Shown here: positions 16,800-25,345 of the stretch, one piece after another | Numbering within the stretch: the stretch's first letter is position 1 | Layout: every line of letters starts with the position of its first letter | DNA from: Gammaproteobacteria bacterium Ga0077536 | GTDB taxonomy: Bacteria > Pseudomonadota > Gammaproteobacteria > Ga0077536 | Direction: 5' to 3' | NCBI GenBank assembly: GCA_001464935.1 | Contig: LNEL01000059.1 | Span: 124,001-188,000, forward strand | DNA: 64,000 bases | The notes under the pieces: generated by a model | Database searches by the model: none | Seen by the model: the letters and a program-made list of their open reading frames with translations, nothing else | Told to the model about the DNA's origin: nothing | Position numbers and translations under genes: made by a program

Positions 16800-17006
16800 G
16801 TGTCATCGACCGATTCCGGGTCCCTCGAGCGCAGGCTGCATGAGCTTGAGGTCGAGCATCGGGACCTCGACGAAATCGTCCTGCGCCTGTCCGATCAGCC
16901 GGGCATCGACGAGCTCCTGCTGAAACGCCTTAAGAAGCGCAAGCTCCAGCTGAAGGACCAGATTGCCCGCCTCAAGAGCGCGCTGATACCGAATCTGGAC
17001 GCCTGA
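16800..17006 (+). CDS. YdcH/DUF465-like small coiled-coil protein
   Basis: A 68-residue protein: MSSTDSGSLERRLHELEVEHRDLDEIVLRLSDQ followed by DELLLKRLKKRKLQLKDQIARLKS. Two short helices with a basic second helix is the YdcH (DUF465) pattern. The start codon is GTG. It lies upstream of paralogue B by 34 bases on the same strand and is probably co-transcribed with it. YdcH-type proteins are small cytoplasmic proteins of unknown function. Sitting between two giant coiled-coil proteins, a helper role in coiled-coil assembly is conceivable but speculative. Confidence 0.82.
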   Translation: MSSTDSGSLERRLHELEVEHRDLDEIVLRLSDQPGIDELLLKRLKKRKLQLKDQIARLKSALIPNLDA

Positions 17007-17040
17007 AGGCCACCCCCGGGTCGCGCAAGGAGGACGCGTC

Positions 17041-19413
17041 GTGAGCGAGGAAGCCACCCCTTTTCGCAGCCGCCTGTCGCTGCTGGTCCCGATCAACAAT
17101 CTCCAGCCCCGCCAGCAGGAGCAACTGCTCGCGAACGGCGAAATTCTCGACGTGCGCAAGAAGGAGTTCGTGTTTCGCCAGGGCGAACGCGACAACTGGT
17201 CCTATTATCTGCTGGCCGGCGAGCTCGAGATGATGGCCGGCGATCAGCTGATCAAGAAGGTCATCGGCGGCGAAGCCGCGTCGTTCCAGCCACTCGCCCA
17301 GTTGCAGCCGCGGCAGATGTCCGCCCGCGCCGTGACCGGCGTGCAGGTGCTGCGGGTCGATCGGCGGCTGCTCGATCAGCTGCTGAGCGCGGCCCGCGAG
17401 ACCCCGCTGGAGGTCGCGCCCGCGATCGAGGTCACCGAACTGAGTGCGGTTGGCACCATCGACTGGCTGACGGCGCTGCTGCAGTCCGAACTGTTCTCGC
17501 GCATCCCCGCGGCCAATGCCCAGCGTCTGCTCGACACGCTGGAGCCGGTCAGCTTCGAAGCCGGCGCAGTCGTCATCGAACAGGGCACGCCCGGCGACTA
17601 CTACTACGTCATCCAGACCGGCGAGTGTGAAGTCTGCCGCGCCACCAGCCGTGGTCGCCAGGTGCGCCTCGCGGAACTCGGCCCGGGTGACACCTTTGGC
17701 GAAGAGGCACTGGTGTCGAACGCCACGCGCAACGCGACGGTACGCATGTTGAGCGCCGGCACGCTCGGCCGCCTGACCAAGGAACACTTCATCGAGCTGA
17801 TCAGCACGCCGGTGCTGCGCAGCCTGTCGCTGGCCGCCGCACGCGAGGCCGTCGCGGCCGGCGCCGTGTGGCTCGACGTCCGCTTCCCGGAAGAGTGCCA
17901 GGTCAACGGCATCAGGGGCTGCGTGAACCTGCCGCTGAACCTGCTGCGCACACGCTGTGGCGAACTCGATCGGGGCCAGCGTTACGTCGCCTACTGCGAC
18001 ACCGGGGGCCGCAGCTCGGCGGCGGCCTTTCTGCTCGCCCAGGAAGGATTCGACATCTGCTACGTCGAGTCCGGCGCGATCGACGAACTCGGCCGTGGGC
18101 TGCCGACACCCGCCGCGGCTGCCCCCGTCGTCGAGACGCCGGTCCATCCGGCCGTCGCCGCCGAGGTCGAGGCCCAGTCGCTCGCGACCGAGCTGGCACG
18201 CGCGCAACACCAGATTGCGCAGGCCCGGCAGCTGATCGCGCAGGCCGAGGCGGCGAAACGTGACGCCGAGCGCTTCGTCGCCGCGCGACTCGCCAGCGAA
18301 CGCAGCCAGATGCAGCGGGATGCCGCGCTGCTGAAGACGCGCATCACCGAGGCGCTGCGCTTCAAGGAACTGCTCGAACAGCAGCATCGCGACGCGCAGG
18401 CCGCCGCGGCCGCCGAACGCGCAGCCCTCGAGCAACGGGCGCAGGCGTTCAAGGCCGACACCGAGCGCGCGCTGCACGCCAAGGAAACGCAGCTCGAGGC
18501 GCTCTACCAGCAGCAGGCATCGCGCCTCGAGCAACTGGAGCTGGATCGCGCGAGCGCGCAGCGCGAGCTCGACGCCGCCCGTTCGAAGCTGGAGCTGGAG
18601 GCGACGCAGAGCCGGGAACGTCTGCTGGCCGCGCAACGCCTGGAAACGGACCTCGCGGCGCGCGAAGCCGCGGCGGAGGCGGCACTCGCCGCGCGCGAGC
18701 AGGCGCTGCGCGCGGAACTGCGCGCGGAAATGGAACAGGAGCGCCAGCGGCTGGAACGCGAGTTCGCGCGCTCGGCGGCCGAAATCGCCGAAGCCCGCCA
18801 GCAGCAGGTGGCCGCGGAGGCCGGCAAGCGCGCGGCAGAGGCGGAGGCCGCGCGGATCATCGAGGAATATCGCGCGCGCCAGCAGCAGGAAGTGGCCGGC
18901 ATGCAGGAGACCCTGCGCATGGAGCGCGCGCGCCTGGAGGCTGCGGCGCACGCGATCGAACAGCGCATGGCCGAGGCCTTGCGCACGAAAGCCGAGGCGG
19001 AAGCGGCGCGCGACGCGGCCCTGGAACAGCTCGCCGATGCGCGCGGGCAGGTGCCGCGGATCGACGACGGCGAACAGGCGCTGCGCGAACGTATCGTGGC
19101 GATCGAAGCCCGCGCCACGGCGGCCGCGCAGCAATTGCGCGCGGCACTCGAAGCGCAGACCGACGCGGCGCGCGCGCGCGATGAGAACGCGCAGGACCTC
19201 GCGCGCGCCTACAGCTCGGAGACGGCGCTGAATCAGCAGCTACAGCAGGATCTGGACGATTGGGTCAGCGAACAGGCGCAAACGCAGGCCACCTCCGAGC
19301 GTCGCCGGACCGAACTCACGCGCATCAGCGAGCGGGCGGCGGCCGCCCAGCAGGAGGCGACGGCACCCGCCTTCTCGCTGCTGGACGCCATCGCCGCCCA
19401 GCGTCACGACTGA
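17041..19413 (+). CDS. cNMP-binding / rhodanese / coiled-coil protein (paralogue B)
   Basis: A 790-residue protein that aligns almost residue for residue with paralogue A through its first 345 residues. A degenerate cNMP-binding fold (about 12-115) is followed by an intact-looking second one with FGEEALVSNATRNATV (219-234), then a rhodanese domain (about 262-350) with loop YCDTGGRS (C319). The remainder (about 365-770) is a charged, alanine-rich coiled coil, shorter and less regular than in A. It begins with GTG, supported by AAGGAGG at 17027-17033. There is no signal peptide. It probably arose by duplication with A; the two may form mixed coiled coils. The ligand (cAMP, cGMP or other) is not determined by sequence alone. 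Confidence 0.88.
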   Translation: MSEEATPFRSRLSLLVPINNLQPRQQEQLLANGEILDVRKKEFVFRQGERDNWSYYLLAGELEMMAGDQLIKKVIGGEAASFQPLAQLQPRQMSARAVTGVQVLRVDRRLLDQLLSAARETPLEVAPAIEVTELSAVGTIDWLTALLQSELFSRIPAANAQRLLDTLEPVSFEAGAVVIEQGTPGDYYYVIQTGECEVCRATSRGRQVRLAELGPGDTFGEEALVSNATRNATVRMLSAGTLGRLTKEHFIELISTPVLRSLSLAAAREAVAAGAVWLDVRFPEECQVNGIRGCVNLPLNLLRTRCGELDRGQRYVAYCDTGGRSSAAAFLLAQEGFDICYVESGAIDELGRGLPTPAAAAPVVETPVHPAVAAEVEAQSLATELARAQHQIAQARQLIAQAEAAKRDAERFVAARLASERSQMQRDAALLKTRITEALRFKELLEQQHRDAQAAAAAERAALEQRAQAFKADTERALHAKETQLEALYQQQASRLEQLELDRASAQRELDAARSKLELEATQSRERLLAAQRLETDLAAREAAAEAALAAREQALRAELRAEMEQERQRLEREFARSAAEIAEARQQQVAAEAGKRAAEAEAARIIEEYRARQQQEVAGMQETLRMERARLEAAAHAIEQRMAEALRTKAEAEAARDAALEQLADARGQVPRIDDGEQALRERIVAIEARATAAAQQLRAALEAQTDAARARDENAQDLARAYSSETALNQQLQQDLDDWVSEQAQTQATSERRRTELTRISERAAAAQQEATAPAFSLLDAIAAQRHD

Positions 19414-19423
19414 GCGGACGCCC

Positions 19424-19900
19424 TCACGCGACGTGGCTGATGGCATCCCCGGCGTAGCCCTGGGCCAGTCGCTCGCCGAAGAAACCTTCGACAATCCGGC
19501 GGGCCTTGGGCCGCAGGTTCAGGAAACTGAAACCGAGCACGCAGCGCGGCTCGTCGGCGAGGATGGTCAGGTATTGCAGCCGCACGCCCAATGAGAGTGT
19601 TTCGAAGCCGTTGCCGACTGGCACCGCGAGTGTGGCCTGCAGAATCGGCTGATTGGCGTCGGACAGGCGCCCGCCGACCGGATGAATGATCTGGGCGGTC
19701 ACGACATTGCAGCGAACCTGCAGACCTTCGGGCGAGATATTGCACAATTTCGCCGCGCAATGCTGGCCCTGGGCATTGCGGAACGCGACCGGGATCTCCA
19801 GCGCGAACCGCGGATGCTGGCGCTGTTCACCGAACTGCTCGACGAGATGCCAGGAGACGGGTTCCCCGGGACTGGGCACAGATTCCATCTGATTCGCCAT
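19424..19900 (-). CDS. PilZ domain protein
   Basis: A 158-residue single-domain protein. The cyclic-di-GMP signature is complete: RQHPR (R27-R31, RxxxR) and NISPEG (N54-x-S-x-x-G59, D/NxSxxG). It is therefore a likely c-di-GMP receptor rather than a non-binding PilZ. No output domain is attached, so it would act through a partner. It is convergent with paralogue B, with only ten bases between their stops. A perfect 14-base palindrome GTTCTGGCCAGAAC lies upstream at 19991-20004, but such palindromes are expected by chance. Confidence 0.9.
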   Translation of the reverse strand: MANQMESVPSPGEPVSWHLVEQFGEQRQHPRFALEIPVAFRNAQGQHCAAKLCNISPEGLQVRCNVVTAQIIHPVGGRLSDANQPILQATLAVPVGNGFETLSLGVRLQYLTILADEPRCVLGFSFLNLRPKARRIVEGFFGERLAQGYAGDAISHVA

Positions 19901-20053
19901 GGGTGTTGTTCCTTTTTTTTGGTGTGCTGCCTGAAAGCCGTGCTGTCAACGCTAGCCAAGGCGGCGACCCAAAGGCGAGACCCAGTTCACGTTCTGGCCA
20001 GAACGCGACGAAGGGAACGACGATGGCCACAGAGTTTTACAGCCGGACCGAGT

Positions 20054-20911
20054 CTAGGGCGGCTGTGTTGAGGATTTTTGACGTGCGGCGAATTCGCGGG
20101 CGCGCTGCCGGGCCGCGTCCAGCGCGTCGGGCGGCAGCCCCTGTTCGAGCAGCGCCGCCCCCTGCTCGGCCGCGGCGACGCCCGCGTCGGCCGCGAGCCT
20201 GAGCCACGCATAGGCGGTGACGGGATCGCGCGTCACGCCATCGCCCTCGAGATAAGCGTTGCCCACGCCGTGCTGGGCGAGCTTCGAACCCGCCAGCGCG
20301 GCACGCTCCCACCACTGCGCGGCGAGCGCCGCGTCGCGCGGCACGCCGAGCCCGCGCCTGTACAGGATGCCGAGGTTGTAGCCGGCGTCCGGCTCGCCGG
20401 CGGCGAACGCCTGTTCCCACCATTGCCGGGCCTGCGCGAAGTCGCGCGCCACGCCGTCGCCGCGGAAGTACACGAGTCCCAGATGATGGGCCGATTTGCC
20501 GCTGCCCTGTGCGGCCGCGCGCCGCAGCCACTCGAGCGCGGTGGCGCGTTCGGCGTCGCCGCCACGGCCGTCGAGCAGCAGGGTCGCGAGATTGTGCTGC
20601 GCGCGGGGCAGACCCTGCTCTGCTGACTGACGGTACCAGTCCCGCGCGCGCGCTTCGTCGACGAGCACACCGAGCCCGCGTTCGTACATCAGACCGAGGT
20701 GATACTGCGCGAGGGCGTCACCCGCGGCGGCGGGCGTGGACAGGGACTGCAGGGCGAGGCCGTAATTGCCGGCGCGATAGGCGTCGATACCCTGTTCGAC
20801 CGCGCTGCCATCCGCCGCCGGCACGCTGCTCCACACGCACAGCCCGACGAGCGCCGCGAAGATGCGACGAGACCGGCGCGGGGCGCCTGGCTTGGGCAGG
20901 CTCGGACTCAT
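20054..20911 (-). CDS. Exported Sel1-repeat protein
   Basis: A 285-residue protein with a signal peptide (basic start MSPSLPKPGAPRRSRR, hydrophobic core, cleavage near VPAADG) and about six Sel1-type repeats (for example AQYHLGLMYERGLGVLVDEARARDWYRQSAEQG). Sel1 repeats are short alpha-solenoids used for protein contacts, often in the periplasm. The ATG at 20911 is chosen because the upstream one at 20977 would bury the signal peptide. It is divergent from the MoxR gene, with only 40 bases between the starts. A second Sel1 protein lies at 36705. Confidence 0.85.
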   Translation of the reverse strand: MSPSLPKPGAPRRSRRIFAALVGLCVWSSVPAADGSAVEQGIDAYRAGNYGLALQSLSTPAAAGDALAQYHLGLMYERGLGVLVDEARARDWYRQSAEQGLPRAQHNLATLLLDGRGGDAERATALEWLRRAAAQGSGKSAHHLGLVYFRGDGVARDFAQARQWWEQAFAAGEPDAGYNLGILYRRGLGVPRDAALAAQWWERAALAGSKLAQHGVGNAYLEGDGVTRDPVTAYAWLRLAADAGVAAAEQGAALLEQGLPPDALDAARQRAREFAARQKSSTQPP

Positions 20912-20951
20912 GACGTACACTGTACGCTCAATTCTTCTGGCGGGTTCAATC

Positions 20952-21809
20952 ATGTCGAACGTACGTTTCTCGGGCACGGACAGCTATGTCGCGACGGACG
21001 ATCTGATGATGTCCGTCAATGCCGCGATCACGCTGGAGCGCCCGCTGCTGGTCAAGGGCGAGCCCGGCACCGGCAAGACGATGCTCGCCGAGGAAATCGC
21101 CCGTTCGCTGGGCCGCCCGTTGATTTCCTGGCACATCAAGTCGACGACGAAGGCCGCGCGCGGCCTCTACGAGTACGACGCCGTCGCGCGCCTGCGCGAC
21201 TCCCAGCTCGGCGACGATCGGGTCAAGGACATCCACAACTACATCCTCAAGGGCAAGCTGTGGGAAGCCTTCGATTCGGATGTGCAGCCGGTGCTGCTGA
21301 TCGATGAAATCGACAAAGCCGACATCGAGTTCCCGAACGATCTGCTGCAGGAACTCGATCGCATGGAGTTCTTCGTCTACGAGACCAAGGAAACCATCAA
21401 GGCGCGCCAGCGCCCGATCATCATCATCACCAGCAACAACGAGAAGGAACTGCCGGACGCCTTTCTGCGCCGCTGCTTCTTCCACTACATCCGCTTTCCG
21501 GAGCCGGAGACGATGGAACATATCGTCAAGGTGCACTTTCCGGACATCAAGAAGCGCCTGCTGACGGACGCCATGGAATGCTTCTTCGAACTGCGCGAGA
21601 TGCCGGGCCTGAAGAAGAAGCCGTCGACCTCCGAACTGCTCGACTGGATCAAGCTGCTGGTGGCCGAGGACATTCCGCCGGAGGCGCTGCGCGACAAGGA
21701 CAGCCGCAAGGCGATCCCGAAGCTCTACGGCGCGCTGCTGAAGAACGAGCAGGACATGCACCTGTTCGAGCGCCTGGTCTTCATGTCCAGGAAGACCGGT
21801 GCTAACTGA
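20952..21809 (+). CDS. MoxR-type AAA+ ATPase
   Basis: A 285-residue AAA+ protein. Walker A GEPGTGKT is at 36-43, Walker B is LLIDEIDKAD, and the sensor region is IIITSNNEKELPDAFLRRC. The MoxR/CbbQ-related family partners with VWA-domain proteins to act as chaperones for metal-cofactor insertion or enzyme activation. The VWA gene follows and overlaps by 11 bases, so the two form one functional unit. A TACACT -10-like element with a weak TTGGGC -35 lies at 20892-20921, inside the start region of the divergent Sel1 gene. Confidence 0.93.
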   Translation: MSNVRFSGTDSYVATDDLMMSVNAAITLERPLLVKGEPGTGKTMLAEEIARSLGRPLISWHIKSTTKAARGLYEYDAVARLRDSQLGDDRVKDIHNYILKGKLWEAFDSDVQPVLLIDEIDKADIEFPNDLLQELDRMEFFVYETKETIKARQRPIIIITSNNEKELPDAFLRRCFFHYIRFPEPETMEHIVKVHFPDIKKRLLTDAMECFFELREMPGLKKKPSTSELLDWIKLLVAEDIPPEALRDKDSRKAIPKLYGALLKNEQDMHLFERLVFMSRKTGAN

Positions 21810-22983
21810 TCTCTTCTACCGGCTGCGCAAGGTCCAGATCCCGGTTTCGCTGACCGAGTATCTGACCCTGCTCAGCGCGCTCGAAGCCGGCATCGCCGGC
21901 TTCAGCGTCAATGATTTCTACTATCTTGCGCGCTCGGCGCTGGTCAAGGACGAGCGCTACTTCGATCGCTTCGACCAGGTCTTCGGCGACTACATCCGCG
22001 GCAAGACGACGTTGTTCGAGGAGATCATCGGCGAGATCCCGCTCGAGTGGCTGCGCCAGCAGAAAGAGCTGAATCTCAGCGAGGAAGACAAGAAGCTGAT
22101 CGAAAGCCTCGGTGGCTGGGACAAGCTGATGGAGACGCTGAAACAGCGTCTCGAAGAGCAGAAGAAAGCCCACCACGGCGGCAACAAGTGGATCGGCACC
22201 GGCGGTACCTCGCCGTTCGGCGCGCACGGCTACAACCCTGAAGGCGTGCGCATCGGACAGGGTCAGGGCAAGCAGGGCCGCGCCGTCAAAGTCTGGGATC
22301 GGCGCGACTACAAGAATCTCGACGATCAGATTGAACTGGGCACGCGCAACATCAAGGTCGCGCTGCGCAAACTGCGTCGTTTCGCGCGCGAAGGCGCCGA
22401 GGAAGAACTCGACCTCGACGACACCATCCGCTCGACGGCGCGCAAGGCCGGCATGCTCGACATCAAGCTCGTGCCGGAACGCCGCAACACGACCAAGCTG
22501 CTGCTGTTCCTCGACGTCGGCGGCTCGATGGATCCGCATGTGAAAGTCTGCGAGGAGCTGTTCTCGGCCGCACGCGCCGAGTTCAAGCATCTCGAACACT
22601 TTTATTTTCACAACTTCGTCTACGAAACGGTGTGGCGCGACAACCTGATGCGCGCGAACCAGCGCCTGCCGATGGCCCAGCTGATGAACAAATACGGCTC
22701 CGACCACAAGGTCGTGTTCGTCGGCGACGCGACGATGAGCCCGTATGAAGTGATGGCGGTCGGCGGCAGCATCGAACACTGGAACGAAGAGTCCGGCGCG
22801 ACGTGGATGGCGCGGATGCTGGCGCTCTATCCGTACGCGGTCTGGCTGAACCCGCAGCCCGAGGACTACTGGAGCTACATCCCGTCGATCGGCATCGTCA
22901 AACAGCTGATGTCCGACCGCATGTTCCCGCTGACGCTCGACGGCCTCGAACGCGCGATGAAAGCGCTGAAGAAGGCGCACTGA
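21799..22983 (+). CDS. VWA domain protein (CoxE-like), partner of the MoxR ATPase
   Basis: A 394-residue protein with an N-terminal helical domain, a central linker with glycine-rich HHGGNKWIGTGGTSPFG (about 125-141), and a C-terminal von Willebrand A domain. The metal-ion site reads DVGGSMD (D239-S243), so the first serine of DxSxS is glycine; I recall this as usual for this subfamily. A GTG start overlaps the MoxR gene by 11 bases. The pair probably remodels or activates a client enzyme. No obvious client (methanol dehydrogenase, CO dehydrogenase, nitric oxide reductase) is next to it. Confidence 0.9.
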   Translation: MLTDLFYRLRKVQIPVSLTEYLTLLSALEAGIAGFSVNDFYYLARSALVKDERYFDRFDQVFGDYIRGKTTLFEEIIGEIPLEWLRQQKELNLSEEDKKLIESLGGWDKLMETLKQRLEEQKKAHHGGNKWIGTGGTSPFGAHGYNPEGVRIGQGQGKQGRAVKVWDRRDYKNLDDQIELGTRNIKVALRKLRRFAREGAEEELDLDDTIRSTARKAGMLDIKLVPERRNTTKLLLFLDVGGSMDPHVKVCEELFSAARAEFKHLEHFYFHNFVYETVWRDNLMRANQRLPMAQLMNKYGSDHKVVFVGDATMSPYEVMAVGGSIEHWNEESGATWMARMLALYPYAVWLNPQPEDYWSYIPSIGIVKQLMSDRMFPLTLDGLERAMKALKKAH

Positions 22984-22991
22984 TTCGTCGC

Positions 22992-24008
22992 TTGCGACAC
23001 TGGGCGGTGGCGGGCCTGCTCGCCGCCTGCGGCGGGTCCGCCGCGGCGCTCGCGCCAGCGGAGCTCGGCCTGCTCGTCAACACCGATGATCCGCAGAGCA
23101 TCGCCACCGGGGTGTATTACGCCGAGCAACGGCGCATCCCCGCCGGCAACGTCGTGAAGCTCGCGCTCGGCGCGCCCCGCGAAACGCTCGATCCGGCCGC
23201 CTTCGAGCGCGCGAAGAAGATCGTCGACGCGCGCCTGCCGGCTGGCGTGCAGGCACTGGCACTGACCTGGACCTACCCGTATCGCGTCGGCTGCATGTCG
23301 GTGACGACTGCCTTCGCGATGGGCTATGGCAAGCGCTTCTGCGCCGACGGTTGTCGACCGACTGCCCCGAATCCCTATTTCGATGCCGCCACGCAGCGGC
23401 CGTGGGACGAACTGCGTGTACGCCCGACGATGATGATCGCAGCCACTTCGTTCGCGAACGCGAAACTGCTGATCGATCGCGGCCGCCAGAGCGATCGCAC
23501 CGCGCCGATCGGACGCGCCTACCTCGTGATGACGCCGGACAAGGCGCGCAGCGCGCGCGCACCGGGATTCCCCGCCGTGCGCGCCGCGCTCGGTGACCGT
23601 CTCCCAATCGAATTGATGACCACCGACGGCATCCGCGAACGTTACGACGTGATGTTCTATTTCACCGGCACAACCGCCGTACCGCACCTCGCCACGCTGG
23701 GCTTCCTGCCCGGCGCACTCGCCGATCACCTGACCTCCGCCGGCGGCGTGCTGAACGGCACCCGCCAGATGAGTGCGCTGCGCTGGCTCGAAGCCGGCGC
23801 GACGGCCAGTTACGGCACGGTCGTCGAACCCTGCAACTTCCCGCAGAAATTCCCCGATCCGGGCATCGTGATGCGCCACTATCTCGACGGCGAAACGGCC
23901 CTCGAGGCGTACTGGAAAAGCGTGGTATGGCCGGGCCAGGGCCTGTTCATCGGCGAACCCCTCGCACGGCCCTACGCCAGCCCCCACCCTGCCGCGCAGG
24001 CGCAATAA
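22992..24008 (+). CDS. TIGR03790-family exported protein
   Basis: About 338 residues with a hydrophobic N-terminus (RHWAVAGLLAACGGSAAAL) and the features of the TIGR03790 family: PAELGLLVNTDDPQSIATGVYYAEQRRIPAGNVV, SLGW-like strands, and a C-terminal GTVVEPCNFPQKFPDPGIVMRHYLDGET region. The function of the family is unknown. LLAAC could be a lipobox, so it may be a lipoprotein. The start is uncertain: no ATG exists; TTG at 22992 gives a sensible signal peptide, with CTG or ATT at 22980-22983 as alternatives. It follows the VWA stop immediately, so translation is probably coupled to it. Confidence 0.72.
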   Translation: MRHWAVAGLLAACGGSAAALAPAELGLLVNTDDPQSIATGVYYAEQRRIPAGNVVKLALGAPRETLDPAAFERAKKIVDARLPAGVQALALTWTYPYRVGCMSVTTAFAMGYGKRFCADGCRPTAPNPYFDAATQRPWDELRVRPTMMIAATSFANAKLLIDRGRQSDRTAPIGRAYLVMTPDKARSARAPGFPAVRAALGDRLPIELMTTDGIRERYDVMFYFTGTTAVPHLATLGFLPGALADHLTSAGGVLNGTRQMSALRWLEAGATASYGTVVEPCNFPQKFPDPGIVMRHYLDGETALEAYWKSVVWPGQGLFIGEPLARPYASPHPAAQAQ

Positions 24009-24116
24009 GTGACGTAAAACGTCGCTCTCCGACGACAGCGCTCCCCCGGTGCCGCGCACGGACCGGCCGGCAGCGCGCCGCCGCCTTCAGATCGCCGCGC
24101 GCACCGCCGCTATGGG

Positions 24117-24134
24117 CCGTGACGCCGTTCACAA
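24117..24134. promoter_or_regulatory. CRP-like palindrome upstream of a small gene
   Basis: CGTGACGCCGTTCACA has the core CGTGA-N6-TCACA, nine of ten matches to the CRP/Vfr consensus. It lies in the 247-base gap 24009-24255, 122 bases before the 69-residue gene. A match this good is expected about twice by chance in 64 kb, so the intergenic position is the main support. Confidence 0.3.
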
Positions 24135-24255
24135 TCCAGCCCCCGATTCCCGACCTGCGTCGCAACTCGCGCACGTGTGTGGCCCGGAGCCCCCGACGTG
24201 GAACGCCGCTTGCGTGAGCTGATCCAAAAAGAATGCGGAGATCACGGAGAACTCG

Positions 24256-24465
24256 ATGAAACCCATACAGTCACTGGAACGGCGTATCGCGCGCTTTCCC
24301 GGCTACCGGGACATGAACGGCGACTTCGTGCCGTTCACCACCTCGGACGAAGTGTTCCGGCGTGCGCGCAAACTCGGCGCCCGCGTGCTGCTGCGCCTCG
24401 AACTGTCGAACGGCGAGGAACTGCAGGGACTGTTCTACACCAACGATCGCGGTCTGACGCGCTGA
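24256..24465 (+). CDS. Small hypothetical protein, 69 residues
   Basis: MKPIQSLERRIARFPGYRDMNGDFVPF opens a short basic protein ending LELSNGEELQGLFYTNDRGLTR. A GGAGA-type ribosome-binding sequence lies about ten bases before the ATG, which makes a real gene likely. No domain is recognised. The sequence just before it (24233-24253) resembles the GAGAACACGGAGAA core of the repeat family seen elsewhere in the window, but only weakly. Confidence 0.5.
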   Translation: MKPIQSLERRIARFPGYRDMNGDFVPFTTSDEVFRRARKLGARVLLRLELSNGEELQGLFYTNDRGLTR

Positions 24466-24534
24466 GCGCCCTGCGCCTGCTGGCAATCCGCCGACAGGCG
24501 GGTGATGCTATGCCCCTCGTCTCGGGGACAGAGC

Positions 24535-25245
24535 ATGACCGCGGCTTCGCCCACCCTTCGTTTTCTCGCCGTCGCCTGCGCGCTGGCCGCGTTGAGCAGC
24601 CCCGCGCCGGCCGCCGACAGCCAACAGGTCTTTCCGACGACCCCCGGCCGGTGGTGGTACTACGCCACGCTGGTCAAGAAGCTCGAAGATTCGCGCCCGC
24701 AGCGCCTGTTCATCGCCAACGTCGCCTATGACGGCCGCACGCTGCTGCAACGCCGGCAGGGTGCCTGGGATCACCTGTATGCGATCGACGACGAAGCGGT
24801 CGCCCACCAGGCCTACCTGAATCGCCAGGGCAGTGGCCGTCAGGCGCGCGAAGCGCCGGCCGTGCTGCTGCCAGTGCCACCGAAGCCCGGCGCCACGTGG
24901 CAGTTCAAGAGCCGCCTGCGCCTGATCGAAAGCCGCACCTTCGCCGCCGAAGACCGGCTCGGCAACCTGTACCTGCCGGTGGAGCTGAATGCGAGCATCG
25001 CGGCCGACGACGATGTCGTGCAGGTGCCGGCCGGTCGCTTCGATGACTGCATCCGGGTCGAGGCCACCGGCGTGACGCTGGTGCCCGCGGACCGCGGCAG
25101 CCTCGAAGTCGAAGTGAAAGTGACCCAGACCGAGTGGTACGCGCCGGGTGTCGGCCTCGTGAAGTCGACGCGACTCGAGGCGGCGGAGAGTCCGTTTCTG
25201 CGCAACGGCGAATACCTGCAGGAACTGCTCGAAGCGGGCTCCTGA
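24535..25245 (+). CDS. Predicted exported protein of unknown function
   Basis: A 236-residue protein with a clear signal peptide (TLRFLAVACALAALSSPAPAADS, cleavage after AAPAA-like residues near 28). The mature part is beta-rich: FPTTPGRWWYYATLVKKLEDS near the start and PAGRFDDCIRVEATG and TEWYAPGVGLVKS near the end, resembling periplasmic beta-sandwich proteins that have no named function. The ATG at 24535 is preferred because it puts the signal peptide at the N-terminus. It lies 100 bases upstream of trpE on the same strand. Confidence 0.7.
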   Translation: MTAASPTLRFLAVACALAALSSPAPAADSQQVFPTTPGRWWYYATLVKKLEDSRPQRLFIANVAYDGRTLLQRRQGAWDHLYAIDDEAVAHQAYLNRQGSGRQAREAPAVLLPVPPKPGATWQFKSRLRLIESRTFAAEDRLGNLYLPVELNASIAADDDVVQVPAGRFDDCIRVEATGVTLVPADRGSLEVEVKVTQTEWYAPGVGLVKSTRLEAAESPFLRNGEYLQELLEAGS

Positions 25246-25345
25246 TGTGGTGCGCGCCGGCGCGGTTGCGCCGGCGATAGGCGTGCACTAGGCTTGCCCG
25301 CTTTCGAGCAACGCCCGCATCGGGCCAGTCGAACCAGGTCCCCGC

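Noticed and set aside
19991..20004. GTTCTGGCCAGAAC perfect palindrome as an operator upstream of the PilZ gene
   Set aside because: A 14-base perfect palindrome is expected several times by chance in 64 kb, and it matches no regulator consensus that I can name.
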